Below are positions 28,493-38,888 of a DNA stretch of 64,000 bases, piece after piece. The DNA is from Tritrichomonas musculus (lineage: Eukaryota > Parabasalia > Tritrichomonadida > Tritrichomonadidae). Position 1 is the first letter of the stretch. Each line of letters begins with the position of its first letter. Under the pieces are notes generated by a model, which saw only the letters and a program-made list of their open reading frames with translations, was not told the origin of the DNA and did no database searches. The stretch spans positions 9,238,001 through 9,302,000 of the forward strand of contig JAPFFF010000001.1 of assembly GCA_039105265.1 (NCBI GenBank), read 5' to 3'. Position numbers and translations under genes: made by a program.

Positions 28493-31400
28493 ATGTCTGC
28501 AGAGCCAGTCATTGATGAAAATCTTTATAGTCGCCAAATTTATGTCCTTGGCGTTGATGCAATGAAAAAACTTGCAACATCTTCCGTTTTAATTTCTGGA
28601 CTTGGAGGACTTGGTGTTGAAATCGCAAAAAACATAATTTTAGCAGGTGTTAACAATGTTACTATACACGACACTCGAAGCTGCCGATTAAGCGATTTGG
28701 CATCTAACTTTTATTTAAATGAATCGCATATCGGAAAAAATCGCGCTCTTTCATGCCTGAAAAGCTTATCAAGTTTAAATGAATACGTAACAGTAACTGC
28801 AAAGTCGGACGAGTTAACAAATGATTTTCTTAGCCAGTACAATTGCGTTATTATTACAGATTTTCATAAAGAATCTGAAATCAAAAGAATCTCTACATTT
28901 TGTCATGAAAAAGGCATTAAATTGATTTTGACAGGTGTTTGTGGCGTATTTGCATACTTATTTAATGACTTTGGTAAAGATTTCGTTGTTCATGATAATA
29001 ACGGTGAGATCCCATCAAGATTTTTGATTTCATTTATTACAAATGATGAAAGAGGTCTTGTCACAATAGCAGAAGGCGAAACATATGATATTGGCGAAGG
29101 CGATACTATTCGATTTGAAGAAGTCGAAGGAATGACAGAGTTAAATGGAAAAGAATATCAAATCAATGTTCAAGATAAACGCCATTTTTACATTGGTGAT
29201 ACATCAAAATTTGGTAAATACACAAGCCAGCACCGAAGTGGATATGGTATTCAAGTCATTGTTCCAAAAGTTATGAATTTCTTGGAATATACAGAAGCCT
29301 TAAAGAATCCGGGTCGTACAATGGATTCAACGTTTGACTTTTGTACCTTTGGAAGAGATCAACAAGTTATTCTTGCATTTGCAGCATATCAACGATGCCT
29401 TGATCAAAATCCACAAAGCGATAATGAAATCGATGGAAAAGTAGATCAAAGTGATATTATCAAATGTGCTAAAGAAATCAATGATGAATGCCACATTGTC
29501 GACACAATTGATGAAGCACTATTAAAAGAATTTGCACGAGAATCTTCACACTCAATATCACCAACTTGTGCTGCATTTGGAGGTATTGCAGGCCAAGAAG
29601 TTCTTAAAGCAATATCTGGCAAATTCACACCAACTGATCAATTTTTGGCTATGGGATATGTCGAATCATTATCCTCTAGACCTGAAGATTTAGAATATAC
29701 TCCAATGAACGATCGATACGACCCATATCGTGCTGTTTTCGGAAACAAGGCTCAGGACATCATGATGGGCCTCAGATACTTCATTATTGGCGCCGGTGCT
29801 CTCGGATGCGAACAACTCAAAAATTGGGCGTTGATGGGAGTTGCAACAAAAGGAGAAGGAAAAGTTTTCATGACCGACATGGACTCAATTGAAAGATCAA
29901 ACTTAAATCGACAATTCCTTTTCAGAAATAGCGATATTGGAAAAATGAAAAGCGAAGCAGCAGCTAATGCAGCTCGTGCAATGAACCCATCATTCAATAT
30001 AGAAGCACATCAAAACAGAATAGGACCTGAATCAGCTCACATTTACAATGACGATTTCTACTTATCTCTTGATGGCGTATGCAATGCACTCGATAATGTT
30101 CAAACAAGGAAATTCAGTGATCAAATGTGCGTCTTTTACAAGAAGCCACTTCTTGAATCAGGCACTCTTGGTCCAAAAGCACATTACCAAACAATTGTTC
30201 CATATCTTACAGAAAGTTACAGTAGTCAACAAGATCCACCAGAAAAAGGTATACCAATGTGCACACTCCACAATTTCCCATCTAATATAGACCATTGCTG
30301 CATGTGGGCTAGAGATTCATTTGATGGATTATTCGAAAAACAACCATTATCAGTTAATTCATTATTGAAGAAAGGCCATGATAAAAATGAAATAAGACAA
30401 TGCATTGACGACTTAAGAAAGACAGATCGTGGAGCCTGGGAACAAGCCAAAGAAGCAGTCTTAAAATTCTTAAAGACAGAAAAATGCGAAACATTTGATG
30501 ATTGCATTAAATGGGCAAGACTTTTATTTGAAGAATTGTTTAACTTCAAGATCAGAGACTTACAACACTTCTTCCCTCGTGATAAAGTAAGTGAAGAAGG
30601 ACTTCCATTTTGGACAGGAAATAAACGGTTCCCAGAAATACAAACGTATGATCAATCCAATCAATATCACGCGGAATTTGTTACAGCAGCAGCTATTTTA
30701 AGAGCCAGAATCTTTGGAATCCCAGCTGAATCAAATATTCCACAACGAGCTGCTGAAGTTTCAGTTCCAGAATGGAAACCATCAAATAAAGAAATCAAGC
30801 TTCCCGAGGATGAAAACAACAACAACAACCAAGCAGAAACAGCATCAACTGAAGATAACGAAGACTCAATTAATGAAATCGTTTCTCTTCTCGAAAACAG
30901 CAAGGAACTTCATCCAGAAACTTTTGAAAAGGACGACGATACAAACGGTCACATCGACTTCATTGCAGCAGCAGCAAACATTCGTGCTTTGAACTACCAA
31001 ATTGGAACAGAAGACAAACTTGAAATCAAGAGAATTGCAGGCAAAATCATCCCAGCAATTGCTACTACAACTGCCATGATATGCGGTCTTGTTGCTCTTG
31101 AAATGTATAAGCTTCATTGTCCAGAGAAGAAACCTATTGAAAGCTTCAGATTCGGATCAATTAATATTGCTATCTCATCATTCAACATTAGCGAACCTGT
31201 TCCATGCCCTAAAATCACATGCCCCGCAAATGGTATTGAATATACTCTTTGGGACACTTGGGAAATCAAAGGTGATTTAACATTAGAAGAAGTTATTGAT
31301 GCAGTTAAAGACAAATACAAACTTATTGCTGATTCAATTATGATCGGAACTTATGCATTTTACATGTCTTACAGCCCTAACGAAAAACGAATGAAAACAA

Positions 31401-31549
31401 AAATTACTGAGTCTTTGGTTCAACCACCATTCAATTATCCACCATTTAGAAAAGGACAATACTTAATTCATATGGAAATTTTGTGCACTGATTTAGATGG
31501 TAATGATGTTGAGGAAGTTCCTTCTTTCGTACTTAATTTTAAACAATAA
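28493..31549 (+). CDS. UBA1: Ubiquitin-activating enzyme E1
   Basis: The protein has 1018 aa and the full E1 architecture. The inactive adenylation half has LISGLGGLGVEIAKNIILAG; the active half has IIGAGALGCEQLKNWALMG, followed by DMDSIERSNLNRQFLFR and KSEAAANAARAMNP, the ATP- and ubiquitin-binding motifs. The catalytic cysteine is Cys590 in KGIPMCTLHNFP, matching the human PICTLKNFP site. A C-terminal ubiquitin-fold domain (LTLEEVIDAVKDKY) recruits E2 enzymes. It activates ubiquitin with ATP as the first step of ubiquitylation. A short Asn-rich insert lies at about 775-790. A duplicated 23-bp element marks the promoter. Confidence 0.96.
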   Translation: MSAEPVIDENLYSRQIYVLGVDAMKKLATSSVLISGLGGLGVEIAKNIILAGVNNVTIHDTRSCRLSDLASNFYLNESHIGKNRALSCLKSLSSLNEYVTVTAKSDELTNDFLSQYNCVIITDFHKESEIKRISTFCHEKGIKLILTGVCGVFAYLFNDFGKDFVVHDNNGEIPSRFLISFITNDERGLVTIAEGETYDIGEGDTIRFEEVEGMTELNGKEYQINVQDKRHFYIGDTSKFGKYTSQHRSGYGIQVIVPKVMNFLEYTEALKNPGRTMDSTFDFCTFGRDQQVILAFAAYQRCLDQNPQSDNEIDGKVDQSDIIKCAKEINDECHIVDTIDEALLKEFARESSHSISPTCAAFGGIAGQEVLKAISGKFTPTDQFLAMGYVESLSSRPEDLEYTPMNDRYDPYRAVFGNKAQDIMMGLRYFIIGAGALGCEQLKNWALMGVATKGEGKVFMTDMDSIERSNLNRQFLFRNSDIGKMKSEAAANAARAMNPSFNIEAHQNRIGPESAHIYNDDFYLSLDGVCNALDNVQTRKFSDQMCVFYKKPLLESGTLGPKAHYQTIVPYLTESYSSQQDPPEKGIPMCTLHNFPSNIDHCCMWARDSFDGLFEKQPLSVNSLLKKGHDKNEIRQCIDDLRKTDRGAWEQAKEAVLKFLKTEKCETFDDCIKWARLLFEELFNFKIRDLQHFFPRDKVSEEGLPFWTGNKRFPEIQTYDQSNQYHAEFVTAAAILRARIFGIPAESNIPQRAAEVSVPEWKPSNKEIKLPEDENNNNNQAETASTEDNEDSINEIVSLLENSKELHPETFEKDDDTNGHIDFIAAAANIRALNYQIGTEDKLEIKRIAGKIIPAIATTTAMICGLVALEMYKLHCPEKKPIESFRFGSINIAISSFNISEPVPCPKITCPANGIEYTLWDTWEIKGDLTLEEVIDAVKDKYKLIADSIMIGTYAFYMSYSPNEKRMKTKITESLVQPPFNYPPFRKGQYLIHMEILCTDLDGNDVEEVPSFVLNFKQ

Positions 31550-31914
31550 TTACGAATGCAAGTTAATATTAAATAATTTTATTTATCCAATAAAAAATAT
31601 TAAATCATAATCTTTTTGCGTTTTATTACACTGAAAAGGAAATTCATTTAATATGATGGATTTAATATGCTTTCTTCATAAAACTTTAATCGAAAAACTT
31701 TAGATGAGAAGAGAATAACATAAACTTTCAATTTTTATTTTCTTTCATTTTATTTCAATAAATCAACAAAATTTAAATTATTTACATTTTTTTTTTTCTG
31801 AAGTAATTTAACCATTCCTTGATTTGACCTTATTTGTCTAAGTTTGTTTGATAAAATTCTAGATCGATAAAAAATAATTTAATCCTATTTAATTTTTTTC
31901 TATCTAAAAAGAAA
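31550..31914. other. Spacer between E1 and Rab1 genes
   Basis: AT-rich, with T-runs near 31780-31800; no gene or conserved site recognised beyond ordinary upstream sequence for Rab1. Confidence 0.5.
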
Positions 31915-32543
31915 ATGTCTGGTACGGATTTCGATCTTCTTTTCAGTATTTTTTATTTCTAACAACAGAGGTTCTTCTTATTGGTGATTCAGGTACAGGA
32001 AAAAGCTGTCTTTTAATTCGTTTTGCCGAAGATATTTTTAGTGATAATTATATTTCAACCATTGGCGTTGATTTCAAGATTAAGACAATTAACGTTGACG
32101 GAAAAGTCGTTAAAATGCAAGTATGGGATACTGCAGGTCAAGAACGTTTCAGAACAATTACAGCTTCATATTATAGAGGTAGCAACGGAATCATCATCGT
32201 TTACGACGTTACCGACCGCGAATCATTCGATCATGTATCATACTGGGTAAAGGAAATCGATAGACTCGCTACATCTGACGTTTGCCGCCTTCTCGTCGGA
32301 AATAAGACAGATCTTACCGAAAAGAGAGCAGTTTCAACAGAAGAAGGAAAAGCTTTAGCTAATCAATTTGGCATTGCCTTCCTTGAAACATCAGCTCGTG
32401 ATAACTCAAATGTTGACGAAATGTTCAATCAAATGGCAGCAGCAATGCAGAAGAAAGCTGGTTCAGGTGCAGCAGCCGGTTCAACAGAGTCAGTTCCACT
32501 TAAACCGACTAAACCAGTTGAAGGTAAGAAAGGATGCTGCTAA
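31915..32543 (+). CDS. RAB1: Rab1-type small GTPase with a 23-nt intron
   Basis: The gene has two exons, 31915-31945 and 31969-32543, giving 201 aa. Without splicing the frame stops right after LLF; removing 23 nt restores [18 protein letters not shown], the Rab N-terminus. Motifs: P-loop GDSGTGKS, effector region [31 protein letters not shown], and the double-Cys prenylation end [25 protein letters not shown] and YDVTDRESF place it with Rab1/Ypt1, which controls ER-to-Golgi traffic. It is convergent with the FAM91 gene, also a Golgi-traffic factor. The coordinates span the intron. Confidence 0.95.
31946..31968 (+). other. 23-nt spliceosomal intron
   Basis: The intron begins GTATTTTTTA and ends TCTAACAACAG. 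Its CTAAC branch point is fused to the 3' splice site, as in the extended 3' motif known for trichomonad introns (ACTAACACACAG). The exon junction A|AG restores a Lys codon and the Rab frame exactly. Confidence 0.92.
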
Positions 32544-32815
32544 AATTAAAATAAATAAAATAAGATGATTCAACTTTTTATCATCCAAAAAGTGAAAAAA
32601 TAAAAACAATAACGATTTAAAGTATACATTATTACACATATAATATTATTTTTCATAATACAGTATGCAAAGTCATTTACAATTCAAAATTTTGAAATAA
32701 TTTCAACTTAATAATATCTCTAAAAGTATATACTTAAATAATACATATATAATATAAAACAATATCATCAGAGATATTAATATCATCTCTATTTTTATTA
32801 ATCTGTATTGAAACA

Positions 32816-34828
32816 TTATATCCACTGCAAATTTCCATCAATTGCATATAATGATCTGACTGGATGCCCTATATTACAGCTCCATTGCTTTACAAATTTA
32901 TCTAAATCTTCCGCTAATCTCTTTGTGTCTTCTTTCATTTTGGCGATATTTTCTTCTCCCAACATATTTCTTTTGTCGATTTGGTTGATAACTTGATTGC
33001 ATAAGTTTATAGTCATTGTGGGAATTCCATAAAGAATTTCAACAGGAAGTTTCTTTCCATCCGCAGTTTGTACATATTTCATGCATCCAAACATTGATTC
33101 AAGTGCAAAATAGTTAGAAATATCTTGATAGAAAGGCTCATCTCCATCAAAAGTTGGATTTGTATCACTTTTTTCCGCATCAAAAGGAAATCCAACATCA
33201 AACATTTTTTCTCCATCCTTTTCATAGCATTGTGCAAGGACAGGAGAAGAAGGTAAGCTATCATTCAATGATATAAGTAATGTTGTTGTTGGAACAATAA
33301 TTGGCTCAGAGCCCCATTTAAAGATCCTAACACTTTCATAGTCAAAGAATGGATCTGGCAAGCTGGTAACAACTTCACCTTGTGGCCAAATAAAAACAGG
33401 TGGACCACATTTTGCAATATAATGAAGGTAAAGAAGAACCCAAGGAGAATGAAATAGTGGCGATGGCGGACCAAAGTGAACAAGATCAGGAATTGAGAGA
33501 GAAGAACATGTCAATGTCAGTGGAGCAAGAGCAACAGCTGCGGCATAATTTCGTTCAAACATTTTATTTCTTGATTCATTATCTAGATCGAGAAGATTTT
33601 CAAGACGAACCATATCAAGACCTCCAGCAGCTAGCTTTTGCTTTCTGAGGAAGGTTCCAATAGCTGCAATAACTTTACATGTCTCATTATATGCAGCCAT
33701 TGATTCATCTTGCGGACTATCAACACTTTTCAATGCTTCAATAAACTCTGTAACTGATTTATCAGGCATCTTTCCAACTTCAAAAAGCGTAACAGCAAAT
33801 GATTTGACGGTTTGTCCAAGATTTCCAAGCATTAATGAAGCAGGAAGATTACAATCATAAACTGCAGCAAGACGTTTTGCTGCATTTTCTGTGGTTTGAC
33901 CATCAAGCTGGTCGTCAGATGATACCTTTTCAGCAAGTCCAAGCCTGATAAATAATGATAAAACTTTTGCAATTTCAGAAACATCGACGGCGAGCATTTT
34001 GGAGAGTTGGTCAACTGTGGTTCGGTCATCAATTGAAATAAATGATTTATAACAAAGACCTTCTAGATAGTCTCCACCAACTCTGTTCATGACAAAATTA
34101 TCAAGTGGTAAAATTTTTACTGTTGCTTCTGGTGTAAGCGGAACAGATATATAGATAAGACCTTCATCAATTAGAGCTCTAATATCGACTTCAGCAAATT
34201 GACTCATTTCAGCTCCTTTATCTTTTAGAGCCAGTATTCTTTCATATGCTAAACGCTGTGATGAAGGCAATTTACCGAGCTTATTCTCATTTGCTGGAAC
34301 TGTATACAAAATCCACCATGGCTGAAGAGGAACTTTCATAGGTAATAGCGGTAATAGAGATCTAAGAACTTTTTCTTTAGATTTTAAGAGCGATGACCAT
34401 CCACCAGCTCTAGATTTATTCATTGCATCAATAAATTGGTTTCTACCAACACCAGTGACCCTGAGGGCGTCGGCAGCTGAAAAATTCGGTATCAAAGCAT
34501 ATGATCTATCACTAGCCATAACTTTAAGTAGCATTTCAATATAATAGTTGAAAGGCACTGTAGGATTATATTTCTGTAGTTCAGATATTAGATGATATGG
34601 AAAAACAAGGAAGTTATCAATTCCATATTCAATAAGTTTCTGATAGTACATATTAGGCTGGCAAAAAGTTATTGCAGCTTCATGTGGCTTTTGGTGATCA
34701 AAATAATAATTTAAGATTCTTTGTTGATATTGCGCTGGCGTTCCAAAATATGCTTGAGCACTTGGAGAAAGTTGTTCCCAGGATGTTGCCTTATCGAGAA
34801 ATTTAGAAGTATCTTCTTCTTGAATCAT
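32816..34828 (-). CDS. FAM91A1: FAM91 family protein (TBC1D23/WDR11-linked Golgi tethering factor)
   Basis: The protein has 670 aa (human 838). It can be followed along human FAM91A1: LSPSAQAYFGTPAQYQ, then YYQKLIEYGIDNFLVFPYHL, the SYALIPNFSAADALRVTGVG and RNQFIDAMN segment, WWILYTV, then FVMNRVGGDYLEGLCYKSF with ISIDDRT (around 246-270). Further conserved parts are MLGNLGQTVKSFAVTLFEVG, LVHFGPPSPLFHSPWVLLYL and the C-terminal VEILYGIPTMTINLCNQV. In animals FAM91A1 binds TBC1D23 and the WDR11 complex in capturing endosome-derived vesicles at golgins. The acidic insert of the animal protein is missing, which explains the shorter length. Confidence 0.93.
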   Translation of the reverse strand: MIQEEDTSKFLDKATSWEQLSPSAQAYFGTPAQYQQRILNYYFDHQKPHEAAITFCQPNMYYQKLIEYGIDNFLVFPYHLISELQKYNPTVPFNYYIEMLLKVMASDRSYALIPNFSAADALRVTGVGRNQFIDAMNKSRAGGWSSLLKSKEKVLRSLLPLLPMKVPLQPWWILYTVPANENKLGKLPSSQRLAYERILALKDKGAEMSQFAEVDIRALIDEGLIYISVPLTPEATVKILPLDNFVMNRVGGDYLEGLCYKSFISIDDRTTVDQLSKMLAVDVSEIAKVLSLFIRLGLAEKVSSDDQLDGQTTENAAKRLAAVYDCNLPASLMLGNLGQTVKSFAVTLFEVGKMPDKSVTEFIEALKSVDSPQDESMAAYNETCKVIAAIGTFLRKQKLAAGGLDMVRLENLLDLDNESRNKMFERNYAAAVALAPLTLTCSSLSIPDLVHFGPPSPLFHSPWVLLYLHYIAKCGPPVFIWPQGEVVTSLPDPFFDYESVRIFKWGSEPIIVPTTTLLISLNDSLPSSPVLAQCYEKDGEKMFDVGFPFDAEKSDTNPTFDGDEPFYQDISNYFALESMFGCMKYVQTADGKKLPVEILYGIPTMTINLCNQVINQIDKRNMLGEENIAKMKEDTKRLAEDLDKFVKQWSCNIGHPVRSLYAIDGNLQWI

Positions 34829-34859
34829 TTTTGAATTTATAAATTAAATCATACAATTC

Positions 34860-34890
<31 letters not shown>

Positions 34891-35389
34891 CGATGAGCAG
34901 AACTCAAATTTTGATTCATCATTCTGACAAGAGTCAATTTCATTTTTTCAATTTTTTACAAAAAAAAATATGCATTGTTCACGATTACCATTAGAAATGA
35001 AACAAAAATTTATCTATATCCTTATGACATAAATAATATAATATTATTTATATTTTTTTTTTTATAGATTTTCAAACCTTGATAACAATATTTGCTAAAT
35101 TAAAGATGCCATCAATTCCTGAAGATAGTAATTTGGCAAATTGTTAAAACCATATCCAATCAAAATCTACTTTGATTATTTATTTTATAAAATTATATTA
35201 TATTTAATAATATAATTCAATTTTCTGTAAAAATTTTTGAATTGTTTTGGGTTATGCTCATTTAAAAACAATAATATTATTAGTTTTTATTTTCTCCATA
35301 AAAAAATATATGCACAAATATCTTTTTTCAATTGATTCAAATAAAACTATTCTAATCGGATAATTGAAAAAGTTTTAATTATTCAAATA
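34829..35389. other. Divergent promoter region with A29 tract
   Basis: Contains a run of 29 A (34860-34888) just upstream of the FAM91 start and otherwise AT-rich sequence; no gene. Confidence 0.5.
35365..35374 (+). promoter_or_regulatory. TGAAAAAGTT upstream element (P4-ATPase gene)
   Basis: Exact TGAAAAAGTT, 16 bases before the ATG at 35390; one of five identical upstream copies in the window. Confidence 0.4.
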
Positions 35390-38300
35390 ATGACTGCTAG
35401 CTCAAACCAGAATCTAGCAGCTGCCGAAGCGAAAAACAGTACTCTTCCTACATCCGATCAAACTTCATCGAATAGTTATACTCCTTGGGCTACAATCGAT
35501 GTTTTAGGAGAAAACCCAGAATATCCTGGCCAAAAAGATAACGAAGTAAAAACAACTAGATATACCCCTCTAACATTTCTGCCGCTCACTCTTTTCGAAA
35601 ACTTTCGTAATCTTTCTAACGTTTACTTCTTAATTGTTTTAATCGTTACATTTTTACCAATATCTCCAGTAAGCTGGATTTTTCAGCTTCTTCCACTCGT
35701 ATTTGTTATTTTGGTGTCAATGGTCAAATCAGCCATCGAAGATCTGATGAAACGAGCCGATGATAAACGAAGAAACAGACAGATCATACACGTTTACAGA
35801 AATAACCAATTTAAAGATATACATGCATACCAACTTAAAGTTGGTGATGTTCTTCAAATTACCGAAGATGAGATGGTTCCTGCAGACCTCTTATATATTG
35901 GATCTTCACAGGAAGAAAAATTATGCTATTACAGTGAAACAAATTTAAACGGCGAAACTGCAGTAAAAACCATGAGCTGCTTCCCAGCATTTCAAAAAAG
36001 CGATCCCCTTGAAGAAATAACAAAAAAGCAGTACAAAGTTGACGTCTCAGAACCAGATCGCGATTTAACACGTTTTGACGCAAGGATGAGGTGTGGAGAT
36101 CAATTTTGGGCAATTTCAATTCATAACGTTTTACTTAGAGGTGTTTCTACTCATTATACCGAAAATGTTTTAGGTATTGTTTTAAGGACAGGACATGATA
36201 CGAAAATTATGAAAAACATTAAACATCCGCCTGCAAAAATGACATCTTTTGATAAGAATTTAAACAAAATGCTTATCGTTATCTTTATTATCAATTTAGT
36301 AATTTGTTTGGTTTCAGCTGGAATAGGAGTTTTTCGTGAGAGAAAATCAAGTTTTCATATAATTCAAGATTTAGTTCGATCATCTAGTCAAGCAAAATCA
36401 TATGGCGAATACTTTGTTCAATTCTTTATTCTTTATTCTTATTTTATTCCCATATCGTTAATGGTTACCATCGAACTTTGCCGCCTGTTTCATAAAATCA
36501 TTATTGATTTTGATCCTGAATTTTATGATCCCGAATTTGGTCACGCATCAGCGCATAATTCTAATCAAATAGGTCAATTGGGATTAGTAACTCATGTCTT
36601 ATCTGACAAAACTGGCACATTAACTGAAAATATTATGGAAATGCTTAAATTTACAATTAATGATGGACATTTTGATGCTCATGACTTTATTAAAGCTATT
36701 GATGCTGATCCAAATATGGCTACACCCGCAATTCCGTTTCTTATATCTTTAGCTCTTTGTAATAACGTTATTGTCCACTTATCCAGCTCTGGTAAAATTG
36801 AGTATAATGCAGACTCACCAGATGAAGCAGCTTTTGTTAATTTTGCTGCAAGCTGTGGAGTTCGTTTGTTAGCTAGAGATTTAACATCCATGACTTTAGA
36901 TATATGCGGCCAAAGAAAAATTTATCATATTCTAGCCGTTCTTCCATTTAATTCAGATCGTAAAAGAATGTCAATTTTAGTTAAAGCTGATAATGAAGAT
37001 GCTGTATTATATTGTAAAGGCGCTGATAACGTTATTAGAGAACGTTCAATTGAATTTAATTGCACAGACATTGTTAATACATATGCAGCTACAGGACTTC
37101 GAACTCTTGTTTTCACTCAGCGAAAGATTATCGAACCAGAATTCTCAGAATGGACAAGAATTTTCCACGAAGCCGAATCTTCATTACAGAACAGAGACGA
37201 AAAAGTTGAATCAGCTGCTGCGTTAGTTGAAAAGAATCTTAATGTTATTGGTGTCACAGGTGTTGAAGATCGTTTACAGCCACAAGTACCTGAAACGATC
37301 GACTGGCTCAGAAGTGCACACATCAAAATATGGATTTTAACCGGTGATAAGCTTGAAACCGCAATTGCAATTGGACGAACAAGTGGTGTCATTTTGCCAT
37401 CATCTGATGTTCTTATCATTTCAAATGAAGAAAAAGAAACAGTGAAGAGAAGACTACGCGTTTTAACAGATGACTTTGATAGTTTCAATCGGCCGGTTTT
37501 GATTGTAACCGCTCGAGCTGTTGAATACTGTCTTAATGATTATTTTGAAGAATTCATGGGTATTGCACAAAGAGCCACATCTGTTATTTTGTCTCGTGTT
37601 TCTCCATTTATGAAGGCACAAGTTACACATGCTGTTCGTGATCATGGTGGCATGACACTTGCTATCGGCGATGGTGCTAATGACGTTGGTATGATCCAAG
37701 TTGCTCACGTTGGTGTTGGTGTTTATGGCCGTGAAGGAAGTCAAGCAGCCCAATCTGCAGATTTCGCAATTCCAAGATTCCGCCATTTAGTTCGACTTTT
37801 AACAGTTCATGGTCATTGGAGCTATTATCGTTTCAGTAACGTTGCTATGATCATGCTTTATAAGAATTTTGCTTTCATTCTTTGCCAATTTTGGTTTTCA
37901 TTCTTCTGTCTTTGGTCACCAACTTCATATTACAACGACTTTTTCCTTTCATGCTTCAATTTGGTCTTTACTGTTTTACCACCATTCATTTTTGGATTTA
38001 CAGAACAAGATCTTCCACAACAGATATTAATTAAAACACCAGATCTTTATCCAGTTCAATATGACCCAATGAAAGTGAAAAACCTTGTTTATTATCTCAT
38101 TCTAGCTGTCTACCAAAGCGTTGTTTGCTACTTTGGAACTTATTTCAATATGGGAGATGATTCTCTTGTCGCAAATGGAATTGTTTCCTACTTAACGGTT
38201 GTTTTTACAGTTATAGTTCAAATCATCATATGGACAAATTATCATAACATTATCGGATTTATCGCATACCCAGTTAATATTGTCTTTGTTCCAATTATTA

Positions 38301-38701
38301 CTATCATAGATCTCGCTTGTTTCAACCCGCCACTGAAAGGAGTGTTCACACATACATTATCATCAGCTTATTCATGGTTGGGTATTATTTCATCTGTCGT
38401 TGTTGCGGTGTTACCTTCATTTATTATTGAATACACACAGAAAAGATTCGCACCAACTAAGACTAGAATCTATCAAGAAAAGGTTGCAGAATCAATTGAT
38501 GACAGAAGAAATAATAATGTTAAGAGAACTTGGAGTCAATTTGGAGCGGAAGAATTGGAAAGATATAATTCTGGAACAATTGATGGAAGAAGAACTTCAG
38601 TTTATAGAAATAACGATCTTGCTGAAGATGATGATATTGATGCTAGTAATTTAGATAATGTCCATAAGCCGAATCCAGAGTCCAGCGTTTATAATATCTA
38701 A
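35390..38701 (+). CDS. P4-type ATPase (phospholipid flippase)
   Basis: The protein has 1103 aa with all P4-ATPase hallmarks. The first membrane helix is preceded by LFENFRNLSNVYFL. The actuator-domain motif is YSETNLNGET (DGET in most ATPases). The phosphorylated Asp406 lies in SDKTGTLTEN. Nucleotide-binding motifs are YNADSPDEAAFV, YCKGADNVI and WILTGDKLETA, and the hinge is GDGANDVGMIQVAHVGVG. YKNFAFILCQFWFSFFCLWS begins the C-terminal membrane region. These pumps move aminophospholipids to the cytosolic leaflet, usually with a CDC50 partner not encoded here. The C-terminal tail is charged and Asn-rich. Confidence 0.96.
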   Translation: MTASSNQNLAAAEAKNSTLPTSDQTSSNSYTPWATIDVLGENPEYPGQKDNEVKTTRYTPLTFLPLTLFENFRNLSNVYFLIVLIVTFLPISPVSWIFQLLPLVFVILVSMVKSAIEDLMKRADDKRRNRQIIHVYRNNQFKDIHAYQLKVGDVLQITEDEMVPADLLYIGSSQEEKLCYYSETNLNGETAVKTMSCFPAFQKSDPLEEITKKQYKVDVSEPDRDLTRFDARMRCGDQFWAISIHNVLLRGVSTHYTENVLGIVLRTGHDTKIMKNIKHPPAKMTSFDKNLNKMLIVIFIINLVICLVSAGIGVFRERKSSFHIIQDLVRSSSQAKSYGEYFVQFFILYSYFIPISLMVTIELCRLFHKIIIDFDPEFYDPEFGHASAHNSNQIGQLGLVTHVLSDKTGTLTENIMEMLKFTINDGHFDAHDFIKAIDADPNMATPAIPFLISLALCNNVIVHLSSSGKIEYNADSPDEAAFVNFAASCGVRLLARDLTSMTLDICGQRKIYHILAVLPFNSDRKRMSILVKADNEDAVLYCKGADNVIRERSIEFNCTDIVNTYAATGLRTLVFTQRKIIEPEFSEWTRIFHEAESSLQNRDEKVESAAALVEKNLNVIGVTGVEDRLQPQVPETIDWLRSAHIKIWILTGDKLETAIAIGRTSGVILPSSDVLIISNEEKETVKRRLRVLTDDFDSFNRPVLIVTARAVEYCLNDYFEEFMGIAQRATSVILSRVSPFMKAQVTHAVRDHGGMTLAIGDGANDVGMIQVAHVGVGVYGREGSQAAQSADFAIPRFRHLVRLLTVHGHWSYYRFSNVAMIMLYKNFAFILCQFWFSFFCLWSPTSYYNDFFLSCFNLVFTVLPPFIFGFTEQDLPQQILIKTPDLYPVQYDPMKVKNLVYYLILAVYQSVVCYFGTYFNMGDDSLVANGIVSYLTVVFTVIVQIIIWTNYHNIIGFIAYPVNIVFVPIITIIDLACFNPPLKGVFTHTLSSAYSWLGIISSVVVAVLPSFIIEYTQKRFAPTKTRIYQEKVAESIDDRRNNNVKRTWSQFGAEELERYNSGTIDGRRTSVYRNNDLAEDDDIDASNLDNVHKPNPESSVYNI

Positions 38702-38825
38702 TTGTTGTTGAATTTTTTTTTTATTCATCTTTTTTTGTTTTGAGTTTCAGTTTGAGATTTATATTATTTAAACATTTTTAATGGAAAATACTCTTTTTCT
38801 TCTTTTTTTCAAGTTTTGCACAATT

Positions 38826-38835
38826 TGAAAAAGTT
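38826..38835 (+). promoter_or_regulatory. TGAAAAAGTT upstream element (YggS gene)
   Basis: TGAAAAAGTT followed by TGATAT, as upstream of the LRR gene, 54 bases before the preferred ATG at 38889. A related TCAAAAAGTTTATT lies between it and the ATG. Confidence 0.4.
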
Positions 38836-38888
38836 TGATATATCCAAGTGTGATGTGAACAAATATGATATCAAAAAGTTTATTATTT

